DNA from: an uncultured Roseobacter sp.
GTDB lineage: Bacteria; Pseudomonadota; Alphaproteobacteria; Rhodobacterales; Rhodobacteraceae
Reading direction: 5' to 3'
DNA: 64,000 bases
Assembly (NCBI RefSeq): GCF_947492555.1
Contig: NZ_CANLNE010000004.1
Coordinates: forward strand, 124,001 to 188,000
Shown: in pieces, positions 10,672 through 19,481 of the stretch
Layout: every line of letters starts with the position of its first letter
Numbering within the stretch: the first letter of the stretch is position 1
Translations under genes and position numbers: made by a program
Notes under the pieces: model-generated
Databases searched by the model: none
Seen by the model: only the letters and a program-made list of their open reading frames with translations
What the model was told of the DNA's origin: nothing

Positions 10672-10977
10672 TCATAGATCCCCCATGACCTGTTGATTGA
10701 AGCCAAACACGCGCCGCGCGCCGGACAAAGGGATGAGCTGCACTTCCCGGCGCTGGCCGGGTTCGAACCGCACAGCGGTCGCCGCAGCAATGTCGAGCCT
10801 GCACCCGCGCGCTGCATCCCTGTCAAACTCTAGCGCAGCGTTGCTTTCCGCGAAATGGTAATGGCTGCCGACCTGCACGGGCCGGTCGCCAGTGTTGGCC
10901 ACCATCAGCGTGATCGCCTCCGCGCCCGCGTTCAGAACGATCTCGCCGCTTGCAGTCATGACTTCCCCGGGGATCAT
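10672..10977 (-). CDS. ureB: Urease beta subunit
   Basis: Structural subunit of the urease (ABC) trimer. The 101-residue length is normal, and the sequence begins [20 protein letters not shown] and contains the family block [19 protein letters not shown] start at 10977; a longer frame from 11118 overlaps ureA and has no homologous N-terminus. It follows ureA after 41 bases and precedes the Tat-exported cyclase by 28 bases. Confidence 0.97.
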   Translation of the reverse strand: MIPGEVMTASGEIVLNAGAEAITLMVANTGDRPVQVGSHYHFAESNAALEFDRDAARGCRLDIAAATAVRFEPGQRREVQLIPLSGARRVFGFNQQVMGDL

Positions 10978-11018
10978 ATGCGCATCCTCTGCTTCATTGT
11001 TCCAAAAATATGCCGCTG

Positions 11019-11321
11019 CTACCGGATCGGATTGTGTACAGTGACCAGTTTCGTGCCATCCGGAAACGTCGCCTCGACCTGCACGTCGTGGATCATCTCG
11101 GGCACGCCCTGCATGCATTGTTCACGGGTGATCACCTCGGCTCCGGCCTGCATCATGTCGGCAACCGACCGCCCGTCGCGGGCCCCCTCGACCACCGCAT
11201 CGGTGATCAGGGCGATGGCTTCGGGGTGGTTGAGTTTCACGCCGCGGTCCAGCCTCTTGCGCGCCACCTCGGCAGCCATGGCCACCAGCAGTTTGTCTTT
11301 TTCACGAGGGGTGAGCTGCAT
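11019..11321 (-). CDS. ureA: Urease gamma subunit
   Basis: The smallest structural subunit, 100 residues, starting [20 protein letters not shown] and ending with the conserved block [18 protein letters not shown]. Begins three bases after the ureD stop, so ureD and ureA are surely in one transcript. A GGGGTGAG-type sequence is not needed to fix the start because homology fixes it. Confidence 0.97.
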   Translation of the reverse strand: MQLTPREKDKLLVAMAAEVARKRLDRGVKLNHPEAIALITDAVVEGARDGRSVADMMQAGAEVITREQCMQGVPEMIHDVQVEATFPDGTKLVTVHNPIR

Positions 11322-11324
11322 GGG

Positions 11325-12137
11325 TTAAAGTCTCCAGTTCGCAGGTAGTCTGTGATGTGTCAGTTGCTCCAGCACCGGGATCAGGCGTTGACGCAATTCG
11401 AAACCATCTCGCGCCAACAGACGGGCCACTAGTAGGCCGTCCCTCAGCAGGCTCGCGCCGCCGGTCGCGCCGAAGGTTTCACGGACCATGGGAAGCAGAC
11501 CTTCCGCTTCCCGCGCGACCAGAACGAGGTTGGCCATCGCACGCGCACCGCCGCCGATGGCCGGGCGGTCAAGGGCTGCGGCGGCATCTCCGTCAAAGGT
11601 GACACCATCGCGGTAGATCAGGCTGCCTGCTTGGCGGATGCTGACGCGATCCCGAAACAGAATACTGCGGGGCTCTTCACCCATGGCCTGCCTGCCGAAA
11701 AGCACCGGCTCCACCATTAGAAATCGTCCCTGATCGGACACTGTGACGTCCAACCGGCGTGACAGGGCGCAGGCCTCGTAAAGAATGGTCTCCTGCGGCA
11801 GCCAATGCATCTGGCCATCGCCGTCGACGGTCAGGCGCGTCCGGACCCGGCCAACCTGACCCGATTGCGCGCGATAGGCGCGCTCTGCTGCCTGGGTGGT
11901 GAGTGTCAGCCTGGAGCCCGCTCTGGCCGTTGCGGCAACTTCAAATCGGTCCCCACCGGTGATGCCGCCAGCGGTGTTGATCAACGTGGTTTCCAGCAAG
12001 TCATTGTTGCGCGGGAACAGCAGCTTCAACGCCCCTGATTGCCGCAACCCATCAATACAGGAACGTCCATCGCGCAGTTTGCTCGACACCATCGCCGACC
12101 CGATCGCACGGGGTTGGTCCAGCAAGGTTGCGGGCTG
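11325..12137 (-). CDS. ureD: Urease accessory protein UreD
   Basis: Scaffold that binds apo-urease and recruits UreF and UreG for nickel insertion. The sequence has the family markers QSGALKLLFPR, LINTAGGITGGDRF, LTTQAAERAYRA and LPQETILYEGC-like LPQETILYEAC. The start is uncertain. I use the ATG at 12137 (270 residues), which puts about eight residues before QPRAIGSAMVSSK as in relatives; ATGs at 12203 and 12236 (303 residues) are also open and none has a strong ribosome binding site. First gene of the urease operon. Confidence 0.9.
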   Translation of the reverse strand, partial: QPATLLDQPRAIGSAMVSSKLRDGRSCIDGLRQSGALKLLFPRNNDLLETTLINTAGGITGGDRFEVAATARAGSRLTLTTQAAERAYRAQSGQVGRVRTRLTVDGDGQMHWLPQETILYEACALSRRLDVTVSDQGRFLMVEPVLFGRQAMGEEPRSILFRDRVSIRQAGSLIYRDGVTFDGDAAAALDRPAIGGGARAMANLVLVAREAEGLLPMVRETFGATGGASLLRDGLLVARLLARDGFELRQRLIPVLEQLTHHRLPANWRL

Positions 12138-12314
12138 CATCAACAAGTCAAACGGCCTTCGGTTGGTGATTTCTCCGGGAAGCAATCTCACATGGGGCCG
12201 GACCATTTGCCAGAGTTGGCCCGCTGCTTGGTGCATTTGCAGGCGGCAGCGCCTGTTTTTTGGGCAGATGCCGTTGCGGATGGGCGCGTAAGGCGTTCCG
12301 TCGCCGGTGCCGGG

Positions 12315-13121
12315 CTAGTCGCCCGTGATCAGACCGGGGGTCTTGGGCCCCTGATCCAGCCGCCAGATGTGGTTTGCCATGGCCTGCGGAAACGCCTGCG
12401 TAACCAGCGGATCATGCCCCGGCACGATCAGCGTGTTGTGAGAGGCCAAAGCCTCCAGCCTGTCGAAACCGTCCAGCATATTCTGCAAATCGACCACGAT
12501 CGGGAAAGGTTTGCGGGCAAAGATGTTCTCGTAATAATGCGCGGCATCCGAGGCCAGCACCAGCCACCCCGCCGCAGTGCGCACGCGCACCGCCTGAAGC
12601 CCGCGGCTGTGCCCGCCGATGCAATGCACGGTGACCCCTTCGGCAATTTCGGCATCGCCATCGTGGAACACGACCTGACCGGAATAAAGCCGTTTGACCG
12701 CTTCGCAGATGTGCCCGGCGGTGAAAGGCATGCGCAGCGTGTCATGACACATGCAGGGGCCCGTGGCATAGGCCATCTCGGCTTTCTGCATATGCAGTTT
12801 CGCGTTGGGGAAAAGATGCAGGCCGCCCGCGTGATCATAGTGCAGATGCGTGACGATCACCGAGGTGATGTCCTCGGGTGTCAGGCCCAAGGGCGCCAGC
12901 GAGGCGGCAGGGTCCATGCGAATGGGGCGGTCCCGCAGGCGCGCTTCGTCGGCATCATAGCCGGTGTCGACCAGAATAACCTCCGTCCCTCGCCGCAGCA
13001 CCCACATGAAGTAGTCCATCGGGTGGGGCGCATCGTGGTTGTCATCAAAGATGAAACTGTCGCGCCGGGTCCGGGCATTGCGGTCGGCATATTTTACGGC
13101 AAAGACCTCCCAGGCGCTCAT
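12315..13121 (-). CDS. Metallo-beta-lactamase-fold hydrolase, N-acyl homoserine lactonase-like
   Basis: A 268-residue cytoplasmic zinc hydrolase. The di-zinc motif is intact: His92, His94, Asp96, His97 in THLHYDHAGGLH, then a distal His in GGHSRGLQ, Asp in LVLASDAAHYYEN and His in VPGHDP. This arrangement and the size match the AiiA/AttM lactonase family, so quorum-signal or other lactone hydrolysis is plausible, but sequence alone cannot separate it from lactonases acting on catabolic lactones. Its ATG overlaps the stop of the monooxygenase gene (ATGA), so the two are translationally coupled. Confidence 0.82.
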   Translation of the reverse strand: MSAWEVFAVKYADRNARTRRDSFIFDDNHDAPHPMDYFMWVLRRGTEVILVDTGYDADEARLRDRPIRMDPAASLAPLGLTPEDITSVIVTHLHYDHAGGLHLFPNAKLHMQKAEMAYATGPCMCHDTLRMPFTAGHICEAVKRLYSGQVVFHDGDAEIAEGVTVHCIGGHSRGLQAVRVRTAAGWLVLASDAAHYYENIFARKPFPIVVDLQNMLDGFDRLEALASHNTLIVPGHDPLVTQAFPQAMANHIWRLDQGPKTPGLITGD

Positions 13122-13408
13122 GAGGTCACCTTCGCATAGGTTTTCACAGATTTCCCGGCAATCATGTCGGTGACGGCGGCGTCGAAGGATTTGAAATGCT
13201 CGGACGCCAGATGCGCCTCGAACGCGGCGGCATCTTTATAAAGCTCATAGAGGAACACCTCTTCGGGCCGTGCCGGGTCTGTCGCGACATCGAACTGGTG
13301 ACATCCCGGCTCCTCCGCCAGAGAGGTCGCGGCGTTGCGCGTCATGAGAGGCAGGAAATCTGCCACGTGGTTCGGTTTGATCTGAAAAGTGACAATAACC
13401 GCGAACAT
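13118..13408 (-). CDS. ABM-family (putative quinol) monooxygenase
   Basis: A small (96-residue) ferredoxin-fold protein of the antibiotic biosynthesis monooxygenase/YgiN type, recognised by the N-terminal strand MFAVIVTFQIKPNHV, EEPGCHQFDVA, the region EVFLYELYKDAAAFEAHL and HFKSF near the C-terminus. Such proteins are dimeric and cofactor-free, acting on quinols or aldehydic intermediates. I prefer the ATG at 13408 (GCAAGG spaced upstream) to 13414. It heads a two-gene operon with the lactonase-like hydrolase. Confidence 0.8.
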   Translation of the reverse strand: MFAVIVTFQIKPNHVADFLPLMTRNAATSLAEEPGCHQFDVATDPARPEEVFLYELYKDAAAFEAHLASEHFKSFDAAVTDMIAGKSVKTYAKVTS

Positions 13409-13444
13409 GTCCATCCTTGCAACTACTCAATTTGTCAATTACGC

Positions 13445-13468
13445 ATGCATTAATGCATACATTAATGT
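13445..13468. promoter_or_regulatory. Tandem palindromic operator candidate
   Basis: Two copies of the palindromic octamer CATTAATG (13448-13455 and 13460-13467) sit 12 bases apart. The first lies in a perfect 14-base palindrome, ATGCATTAATGCAT. The site is between the divergent ABM/lactonase operon and the dehydrogenase operon, where a dimeric repressor could control both. No regulator gene is adjacent. Confidence 0.55.
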
Positions 13469-13540
13469 GGCAACCTTTGTCATTATCCAAATATCGACCG
13501 GCATGTGACCGCCAGCAAACTTTAAGGGGCGCAAGAATAA

Positions 13541-14629
13541 ATGAAAGAGAGTTTCGACATCGCGGTTTTTCGCGGCGATGGCATCGGGCCGGAGATCACC
13601 GATCCGACGCTGGAGATTTTGAGCGCCCTCGCGTCGCAGGGCGGCTACACACTATCGTTCAAGGACTGTCCTGCGGGGGCGGCGTACTACGCGCAAACCG
13701 GCCAATCGCTGCCGGAGGCCTCTATGCAAGAAGCGCGTGCGGCGGATGCCATTCTGCTCTCTGCTATGGGGCTTCCGTCTGTACGTTACCCGGATGGCAC
13801 CGAGATTTCGCCGCAGATCGACCTGCGCAAGGCCCTGAACCTTTTTGCCGGGGTGCGCCCGGTGCGGATCTTTCCGGGCCAGAAAACGCCGCTGAACATG
13901 CCGGCGGGGAAAGAGGTTGATTTTGTCCTGATCCGGGAAAGCACTGAAGGGTTGTTTCACACGCAGGGGCGGGGCGAGGTAACACCGGATGAGGCGCGCG
14001 AGACGCTGCTGATCACCCGGAAAACCTCGGAGCTGCTGTTTAAATTCGCCTTCAATCTCGCGCGTGAACGCAGAGAGGCAGGGCGCGGTCCGGGGCGCGT
14101 CACTTGCGTCGACAAGGCGAATGTATTCCGCGCCTTTGCCTTTTTCCGTGCGTTGTTTGATGCTGAGGCGGCACAGCACCCCGATCTGGCCAGCGATCAC
14201 GCTTATGTTGACGCCATGGCATTGTGGTTTGTGCAAAAGCCGTGGGAGTTTGATGTGTTGGTCACCGAAAACATGTTTGGGGACATCCTGTCCGATCTGG
14301 GCGCGGGCCTGATGGGCGGTCTGGGTGTGGCCCCTTCTGCGGATATCGGGCTGGACCACGCCGTGTTCCAGCCTTGCCATGGCTCGGCGCCGGATATTGC
14401 AGGGCAGGGGGTGGCCAACCCGCTGGCGATGATCCTGTCGGCGGCGATGATGCTGGAATGGCTGGGGCTGCGCCACGACCACCCTGCGATGGTTGCCGAT
14501 GGTGCGCGGCTGCGGGCTGCAACGGAGGGCGTCATCGCCGACGGCAGCGTATTGACCGGTGATCTTGGCGGGCGGGCGACAACCGCCGAGGCGGCCGGGG
14601 CAGTAACAGCAGCGCTTGGGGACACGTAA
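13541..14629 (+). CDS. Isocitrate/isopropylmalate dehydrogenase family enzyme
   Basis: A 362-residue NAD(P)-dependent beta-decarboxylating dehydrogenase. The family motifs are present: GDGIGPEI near the N-terminus, DLRKALNLFAGVRPVR, VLIRESTEGLF, the catalytic Lys in CVDKANVFRAFAFF, FDVLVTENMFGDILSDLGAGL, and PCHGSAPDIAGQGVANP. Its distance from leuB housekeeping context and its place beside sugar-acid genes suggest a tartrate or malate-like 2-hydroxy acid as substrate, which is inference. The ribosome binding site is weak (AAGGGG about 15 bases upstream). The stop and the next start share one base (TAATG). Confidence 0.87.
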   Translation: MKESFDIAVFRGDGIGPEITDPTLEILSALASQGGYTLSFKDCPAGAAYYAQTGQSLPEASMQEARAADAILLSAMGLPSVRYPDGTEISPQIDLRKALNLFAGVRPVRIFPGQKTPLNMPAGKEVDFVLIRESTEGLFHTQGRGEVTPDEARETLLITRKTSELLFKFAFNLARERREAGRGPGRVTCVDKANVFRAFAFFRALFDAEAAQHPDLASDHAYVDAMALWFVQKPWEFDVLVTENMFGDILSDLGAGLMGGLGVAPSADIGLDHAVFQPCHGSAPDIAGQGVANPLAMILSAAMMLEWLGLRHDHPAMVADGARLRAATEGVIADGSVLTGDLGGRATTAEAAGAVTAALGDT

Positions 14630-15648
14630 TGGCGGCGACCCTCAAAGTTGCCTGTCTCGGCGCGGGATACTTCAGCCAGTTCCACTATGGCGCCTGGGCG
14701 CGCATTCCGCAGGTCACCTGCGTCGGTGCGGCAGACCGTAACATCGAGGCCGCGCGGGCAACTGGGTTTCCCGCGTTCAACCGGTTGGAGCCGATGCTGG
14801 CCGCCACCAACCCTGACATCCTCGACATCATCCTGCCACCGGTGGCCCATCGCGCAGCCATTCTGACCGCGCTGGATGCCGGGGTGAAAACCATCATCTG
14901 CCAGAAGCCCTTTTGTCGTGACCTGAAAGAGGCTGAGGGGGTGACCTTGCTGGCGGAACAGGCGGGCGCCCGTCTGATCGTCCATGAAAACTTCCGGTTC
15001 ATGCCGTGGTACCGTGCGATCAGGAAAGAGGTTTCCGCAGGACGCATCGGGACCCCCTTGCAGGCGCATTTTCGTCTGCGGCCCGGGGACGGGCAGGGAC
15101 CCGACGCCTATCTGGACCGTCAGCCCTATTTCCAGCAGATGCCGCAGTTCCTGGTGCATGAGACCGGTGTGCATTGGATCGACACCTTTCGCTTTCTGTT
15201 TGGCAACCCAAGTGCCGTCTATGCCGATCTGCGCCAGATCAACCCGGTCATCCAAGGCGAAGACGCAGGCTTTGTGATCTTTGACCACCCGGAGGGCGTG
15301 CGCACCCTCTTTGATGGCAACCGCCATTGCGACCATGCGGCGGACAACCAGCGGCGCACGATGGGCGAGGCCTTTTTCGAAGGAACGGCGGGTGTGTTGA
15401 CCCTGATGGGGGATGGGCGCGTCGATTTCCGGGCCCATGGCCGTCTCGAAGTTGAGCCGGTTCTGCCGCCTGACACCTGGGAGGGCTTTGGCGGGGACTG
15501 CGTCTACCATCTGCAAAACCACGTGGTGCGCGCAGTGCTCGATGGGGACGCGCTGGAGAACGAGGCCCATGACTATCTGCAGGTCATAAGGATCAAGGAT
15601 GCGGTCTACCGATCCGCTGAAACGGGGCAGAAGATTGCACTCCCCTGA
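14629..15648 (+). CDS. Gfo/Idh/MocA-family oxidoreductase
   Basis: A 339-residue NAD(P)-dependent dehydrogenase. It has the Rossmann motif VACLGAGYFSQFHYGAW at the N-terminus, the block VKTIICQKPFCRDLKEAE (the catalytic EKP-like lysine appears as QKPF), and HETGVHWIDTFRFLFG in the C-terminal domain. Family members oxidise or reduce sugars, inositols and sugar acids. It is coupled to the preceding dehydrogenase and presumably acts on the same compound. The exact substrate cannot be read. Confidence 0.87.
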   Translation: MAATLKVACLGAGYFSQFHYGAWARIPQVTCVGAADRNIEAARATGFPAFNRLEPMLAATNPDILDIILPPVAHRAAILTALDAGVKTIICQKPFCRDLKEAEGVTLLAEQAGARLIVHENFRFMPWYRAIRKEVSAGRIGTPLQAHFRLRPGDGQGPDAYLDRQPYFQQMPQFLVHETGVHWIDTFRFLFGNPSAVYADLRQINPVIQGEDAGFVIFDHPEGVRTLFDGNRHCDHAADNQRRTMGEAFFEGTAGVLTLMGDGRVDFRAHGRLEVEPVLPPDTWEGFGGDCVYHLQNHVVRAVLDGDALENEAHDYLQVIRIKDAVYRSAETGQKIALP

Positions 15649-15661
15649 CCCGGCGTGCGGG

Positions 15662-16471
15662 CTAGGATCCGAGACCGTCGCGAATCTCGTCGATCTCGCG
15701 GATCACGCTGAATGCCGTTGCCATCGATGTCTTTGCGTTCCCCGATGATGCCGCGTTTTCAATCTGCATGGCAAAACGTCCCACGGGGCTGTCCACCTCA
15801 TAGGCGTGGGCATTGCCCGGTGCGTTCGGATCGGCGATTAGGTCTACCCGGGTTGCCTCAAAGCCCACCCCGGTCAGGGCAAGCGTGGCCGCGACATTGG
15901 CATTCTTCGGATAGGCCTGCGCCGCTTCTCGTGCGGAGCCGGAGAAAAACACGCATGGCTCTGTCAGAGCGGCGAGGTCACAGCAATCCTCTGCCGGGGT
16001 GCCGCGCCAGGCGTCGGGTGGTTTGGTGCCCCGATAGGTTACTGTCACCTCTCCGGCCAGTGTCAGCGCGCTCAGAAGATCGATGCCGCCAATGGCGCCC
16101 GGTGGCAGGATCACACGGGACCGGCCCGCTTGGGTTGCACGTTCAAGAGTGCCGAACAGAGCCTCATCCGCCAAAGCGCCGGTGGAGACAATCACCATAT
16201 CGAGACCAGCCGCCAGAACGGGTGGGCCGAATTCTGCGACGGCGGTCTGCCCTGCACATTCCACCACCAGATCAGGGGTCGCCTCGATGAGTGTCGTGAT
16301 GTCATCGGTGATCGTCACGGAGGCCCCTGCCTGTGCAAGGGCCTCATCCTTGAGCGCCCGTGTCAGGGAAGTGGAACGCACCAGCATGGTGAGATGTGCT
16401 GCCGGTTTGGTCCCGAGCCATTCGATGATCGATTGCGCGATATTGCCATACCCGATAATCGCAAGATGCAT
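15662..16471 (-). CDS. nadX: Aspartate dehydrogenase-like protein
   Basis: A 269-residue protein of the L-aspartate dehydrogenase (NadX, DUF108) family, which converts aspartate to iminoaspartate/oxaloacetate with NAD(P). Visible are the nucleotide-binding start MHLAIIGYGNIAQSII, VVECAGQTAV, the substrate-domain block ILPPGAIGGIDLLSAL, and AYPKNANVAATLALTG, all standard. The start at 16471 has AAGGGG nearby; the longer frame upstream is not homologous. It is read against its neighbours, with its stop 13 bases from the Gfo/Idh/MocA gene, and shares the upstream region with ltnD. Confidence 0.88.
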   Translation of the reverse strand: MHLAIIGYGNIAQSIIEWLGTKPAAHLTMLVRSTSLTRALKDEALAQAGASVTITDDITTLIEATPDLVVECAGQTAVAEFGPPVLAAGLDMVIVSTGALADEALFGTLERATQAGRSRVILPPGAIGGIDLLSALTLAGEVTVTYRGTKPPDAWRGTPAEDCCDLAALTEPCVFFSGSAREAAQAYPKNANVAATLALTGVGFEATRVDLIADPNAPGNAHAYEVDSPVGRFAMQIENAASSGNAKTSMATAFSVIREIDEIRDGLGS

Positions 16472-16636
16472 GCTATCCCCTTCCCAGATATGGGCACGAA
16501 CCCTCGAAACTAGACGAGTGCGGTCCCTGCGTCGATCTGCATCTGCGGGAATGGCCATTTTATTGGCGTGGGATATGCCCCATAGTGTCGCGAAGGGCAG
16601 CACAAGGCCCAGGACGAGAGGCGAGGGAGCGGGAAT

Positions 16637-17536
16637 ATGTCGCAAAAGGTAGCTGTCATTGGTCTGGGTTCTATGGGGTACGGGATCGCGCAGTCGGCGC
16701 TGCGGGCCGGGCATGAAACCTTTGGGAGCGATGTGAATCCCGTCCGGTGTGATGCCTTTGTTGCGGACGGGGGCAGTTCCGGAGACCTGACCGCCGTCGC
16801 CGGTGATCTGGATGCGGTGATTGTCGTGGTTCTGAATGCCCGGCAGACCGAGGATGTCCTCTTTGGGGATGACGGGGTTGTGCCCATGCTCAAGCCCGGT
16901 GCGGTTGTTGTGTCCTGCGCCACGGTCCCGCCCGAGGTTGCGCGCAATCTGGCAGCGCGGGCCGCCGCGCATCAAGTGCACTATCTTGATGCGCCAATCT
17001 CGGGAGGCGCCGGCAAGGCGGCGTCGGGACAGCTGACAATCATGGCGGCAGGCAGCAGCGAGGCTTTTTCAGCTGCGGCGCCGGTGCTGGAGGCCATTGC
17101 AGAGACCGTTTTTGAACTGGGCGATGTCGGCGCCGGGTCGGCGATGAAAGCGGTCAACCAACTGCTGGCCGGGGTGCACATCGCCACAATGGCCGAAGCA
17201 CTGACCTTTGGCATGACCCAAGGCGTGCCGCCGGAGAAATTCGTTGAAGTCATCAGCAAATGCGCGGGCACCAGTTGGATGCTGGAAAACCGCGCGCCGC
17301 ATATTGTTTCGGGGGACTATACGCCGCACAGTGCCGTCAACATCTGGCTGAAGGACCTCGGCATCGTGCTGGACATTGCCAAGGGTGACAACTTCAGCGC
17401 GCCACTGACCGCCGCCGCCCTGCAGCAGTTTGTTGCCGCCGCCGGGCAAGGACTCGGTGGCGAAGACGATGCCGCGGTTGCGAAGGTCTATGCCCGCAAC
17501 GCCGGTCTGACACTGCCGGGCGACGCGGCGGAATGA
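16637..17536 (+). CDS. ltnD: L-threonate dehydrogenase
   Basis: A beta-hydroxyacid dehydrogenase (299 residues) that oxidises L-threonate to 2-oxo-tetronate with NAD. Motifs: GLGSMGYGIAQSALRAGH (cofactor), DAPISGGAGKAASGQL (substrate), GSAMKAVNQLLAG with the catalytic lysine, and a KDLGIVLDIAK helix. It is the first of four contiguous genes that make a full tetronate route, which makes this name safer than a generic family name. D-threonate or a related acid remains possible. Confidence 0.9.
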   Translation: MSQKVAVIGLGSMGYGIAQSALRAGHETFGSDVNPVRCDAFVADGGSSGDLTAVAGDLDAVIVVVLNARQTEDVLFGDDGVVPMLKPGAVVVSCATVPPEVARNLAARAAAHQVHYLDAPISGGAGKAASGQLTIMAAGSSEAFSAAAPVLEAIAETVFELGDVGAGSAMKAVNQLLAGVHIATMAEALTFGMTQGVPPEKFVEVISKCAGTSWMLENRAPHIVSGDYTPHSAVNIWLKDLGIVLDIAKGDNFSAPLTAAALQQFVAAAGQGLGGEDDAAVAKVYARNAGLTLPGDAAE

Positions 17537-17564
17537 ACCTGCTGACCAAGAGGGCCCTGCTTCA

Positions 17565-18830
17565 ATGACAACACTGCTTGGCTGTATCGCTGATGATTTC
17601 ACCGGCGCGACGGATCTTGCCGGTCTGCTGGCCCGCAGTGGTGTCCGGGTGTCTTTGCGGATCGGTGTGCCGAAAGAAACCCCAAAGGAAACGGCTGCGT
17701 TTGAAGTGATTGCGCTCAAATGTAGGACAGCCCCTGTCGCAGAGGCGGTTGCGGACTGCCGCGCAGCGCTTGCATGGTTGAAGGACGCTGGTGCGCAACG
17801 GTTTTTCTGGAAGTATTGCTCCACCTTCGACAGCACGGCCGAGGGCAACATCGGCCCGGTTGCCGAGGCCCTGATGGCTGATCTCGGGGTGCAACAGACA
17901 ATCTATTGTCCCGCTTTTCCCGAGAATGGACGCTCCATCTTCATGGGCAATCTCTTCGTCGGGCAGCAGCCTTTGGCTGAAAGTCCGATGAAGGACCACC
18001 CGCTGACCCCGATGACGGACAGCAACCTGATGCGTCTGCTTGCCCCGCAGGTTACCAGGACAACCGGTCTTGTGGACCGGCTGACCGTGGCGCGGGGGGC
18101 AGCGGATATTGAAGCGGCACTGGCCCGGTTGGCGGATGATGGGGTCGCGCATGTGATCGTCGATGCGGTGGCCGATGCGGACCTGCAGAAGATCGCAACG
18201 GCCTGTCGGGATATGCCGCTACTGACAGGCGGCAGTGCGCTCGCGATGCCCCTGCCATCGCTTTACGCACAAGACGGCACGTTGGACGCGAATGTCGCCA
18301 AAGTCACGCCGCCGCAGATCGAACCGGGGGCGATTGTGCTGTCGGGCAGTTGTTCGGCGATGACGCGCGCGCAAGTGGTGCTCTATGCCAAGGACGCGCC
18401 GAGCTACCGGCTCGATCCCCTGGTTCTGGCCCGCGACGGATCCGGAGCAGCGCTTGACTGGCTGGCGACGCAATCTCTTGACGCCGCGCCGATCATCTAT
18501 GCCACGGCAGAGCCGGAGGACGTGCGCGCCGCGCAGGCAGAGTTGGGCACGGCACGGGCCGGGCAGATTGTGGAGGCCGCGCTGGCCGAACTCGCGATCA
18601 AAGCGCGGGTTCGAGGTACACGCCGTTTTGTCGTGGCCGGTGGAGAGACATCCGGCGCGGTGACACAGGCGCTTGGCGTCAGCCGTCTCGATATTGGTGC
18701 CGAAATCGCACCCGGCGTGCCCTGGACATTCTGCGAGAGCGGCGGACATCAGATCGCGCTGGCCCTCAAGTCCGGCAATTTCGGGACTGAAGACTTTTTC
18801 GGCACCGCGCTGGCAAAACTGGAGAACTGA
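17565..18830 (+). CDS. otnK: 3-oxo-tetronate kinase
   Basis: Four-carbon acid sugar kinase (421 residues; DUF1537-type N- and C-domains) that phosphorylates 3-oxo-tetronate at C4. Diagnostic blocks: GCIADDFTGATDLAGLLARSG at the N-terminus, FWKYCSTFDSTAEGNIGPV, PENGRSIFMGNLFVG, MTDSNLMRLLAPQ, and the nucleotide-binding VAGGETSGAVTQAL near the C-terminus. It starts 28 bases after ltnD and is followed by otnC after 3 bases. Confidence 0.93.
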   Translation: MTTLLGCIADDFTGATDLAGLLARSGVRVSLRIGVPKETPKETAAFEVIALKCRTAPVAEAVADCRAALAWLKDAGAQRFFWKYCSTFDSTAEGNIGPVAEALMADLGVQQTIYCPAFPENGRSIFMGNLFVGQQPLAESPMKDHPLTPMTDSNLMRLLAPQVTRTTGLVDRLTVARGAADIEAALARLADDGVAHVIVDAVADADLQKIATACRDMPLLTGGSALAMPLPSLYAQDGTLDANVAKVTPPQIEPGAIVLSGSCSAMTRAQVVLYAKDAPSYRLDPLVLARDGSGAALDWLATQSLDAAPIIYATAEPEDVRAAQAELGTARAGQIVEAALAELAIKARVRGTRRFVVAGGETSGAVTQALGVSRLDIGAEIAPGVPWTFCESGGHQIALALKSGNFGTEDFFGTALAKLEN

Positions 18831-18833
18831 AAC

Positions 18834-19481
18834 GTGACGGACAGAAGACTGCGTGAGCAGATGTGCCTGCTGGCCAAATCGCTTTTTGACCGAGGACTCA
18901 CCGGCGGTAGTACCGGCAACATCTCGGCACGGACAGAGGATGGCGGGCTGCTGGTCAGCCCCACCGGCACCAGTTTTGGTCGCCTCGATCCGGCGCGGCT
19001 CAGCCATTTCGACCCGCAGGGCAATCTGGTCTCCGGAGACGCGCCGACAAAGGAGATGCCCCTGCATGCCGCGTTCTACGACACGCGCAGCACCGCGGGG
19101 GCCGTTGTGCACCTGCATTCGTGCCATTCGGTAGCGTGGTCGATGATGCCCGGAGTGGACCCGGATAACTTTCTGCCCCCCCTGACACCCTATGCGATCA
19201 TGAAACTGGGCAAGGTCAAGCTGCTGCCGTTTTTCCGTCCCGGCGATCCGGCGATGGGCGCGGCGGTGCGCGGTCTGGCAGGCAAAAGAACCGCAGTGAT
19301 GCTGGCCAACCACGGGCCGGTGGTCGCGGGCAAGGACGTGGAGGGGGCCTGCAATGCCATTGAAGAGTTGGAAGACACCGCGCGCCTTGCCATGCTGATG
19401 CGCGGGTATGACGCCAATATGCTGAGCCCCGCACAGGTTACCGATCTGGTCACGCATTTCGATGTGGAGTGGGACACATGA
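18834..19481 (+). CDS. otnC: 3-oxo-tetronate 4-phosphate decarboxylase
   Basis: Class II aldolase/adducin-family enzyme (215 residues) that decarboxylates 3-oxo-tetronate 4-phosphate to dihydroxyacetone phosphate. It shows FDRGLTGGSTGNISARTEDG and the zinc-binding HLHSCHSVAW, with the third histidine in ANHGPVVAGKD. Starts at GTG 18834 with GGAGAA eight bases ahead. Its stop overlaps the otnI start (ATGA). Confidence 0.92.
   Translation: MTDRRLREQMCLLAKSLFDRGLTGGSTGNISARTEDGGLLVSPTGTSFGRLDPARLSHFDPQGNLVSGDAPTKEMPLHAAFYDTRSTAGAVVHLHSCHSVAWSMMPGVDPDNFLPPLTPYAIMKLGKVKLLPFFRPGDPAMGAAVRGLAGKRTAVMLANHGPVVAGKDVEGACNAIEELEDTARLAMLMRGYDANMLSPAQVTDLVTHFDVEWDT

Noticed and set aside
12039-13139. Plus-strand frame of 366 codons
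   Set aside because: Antisense to the lactonase-like gene and the start of ureD. The product looks like histidine/arginine-rich shadow sequence.
14203-15570. Minus-strand frame of 455 codons
   Set aside because: Antisense to the two dehydrogenase genes, which have clear family motifs. No homology or ribosome binding site seen.
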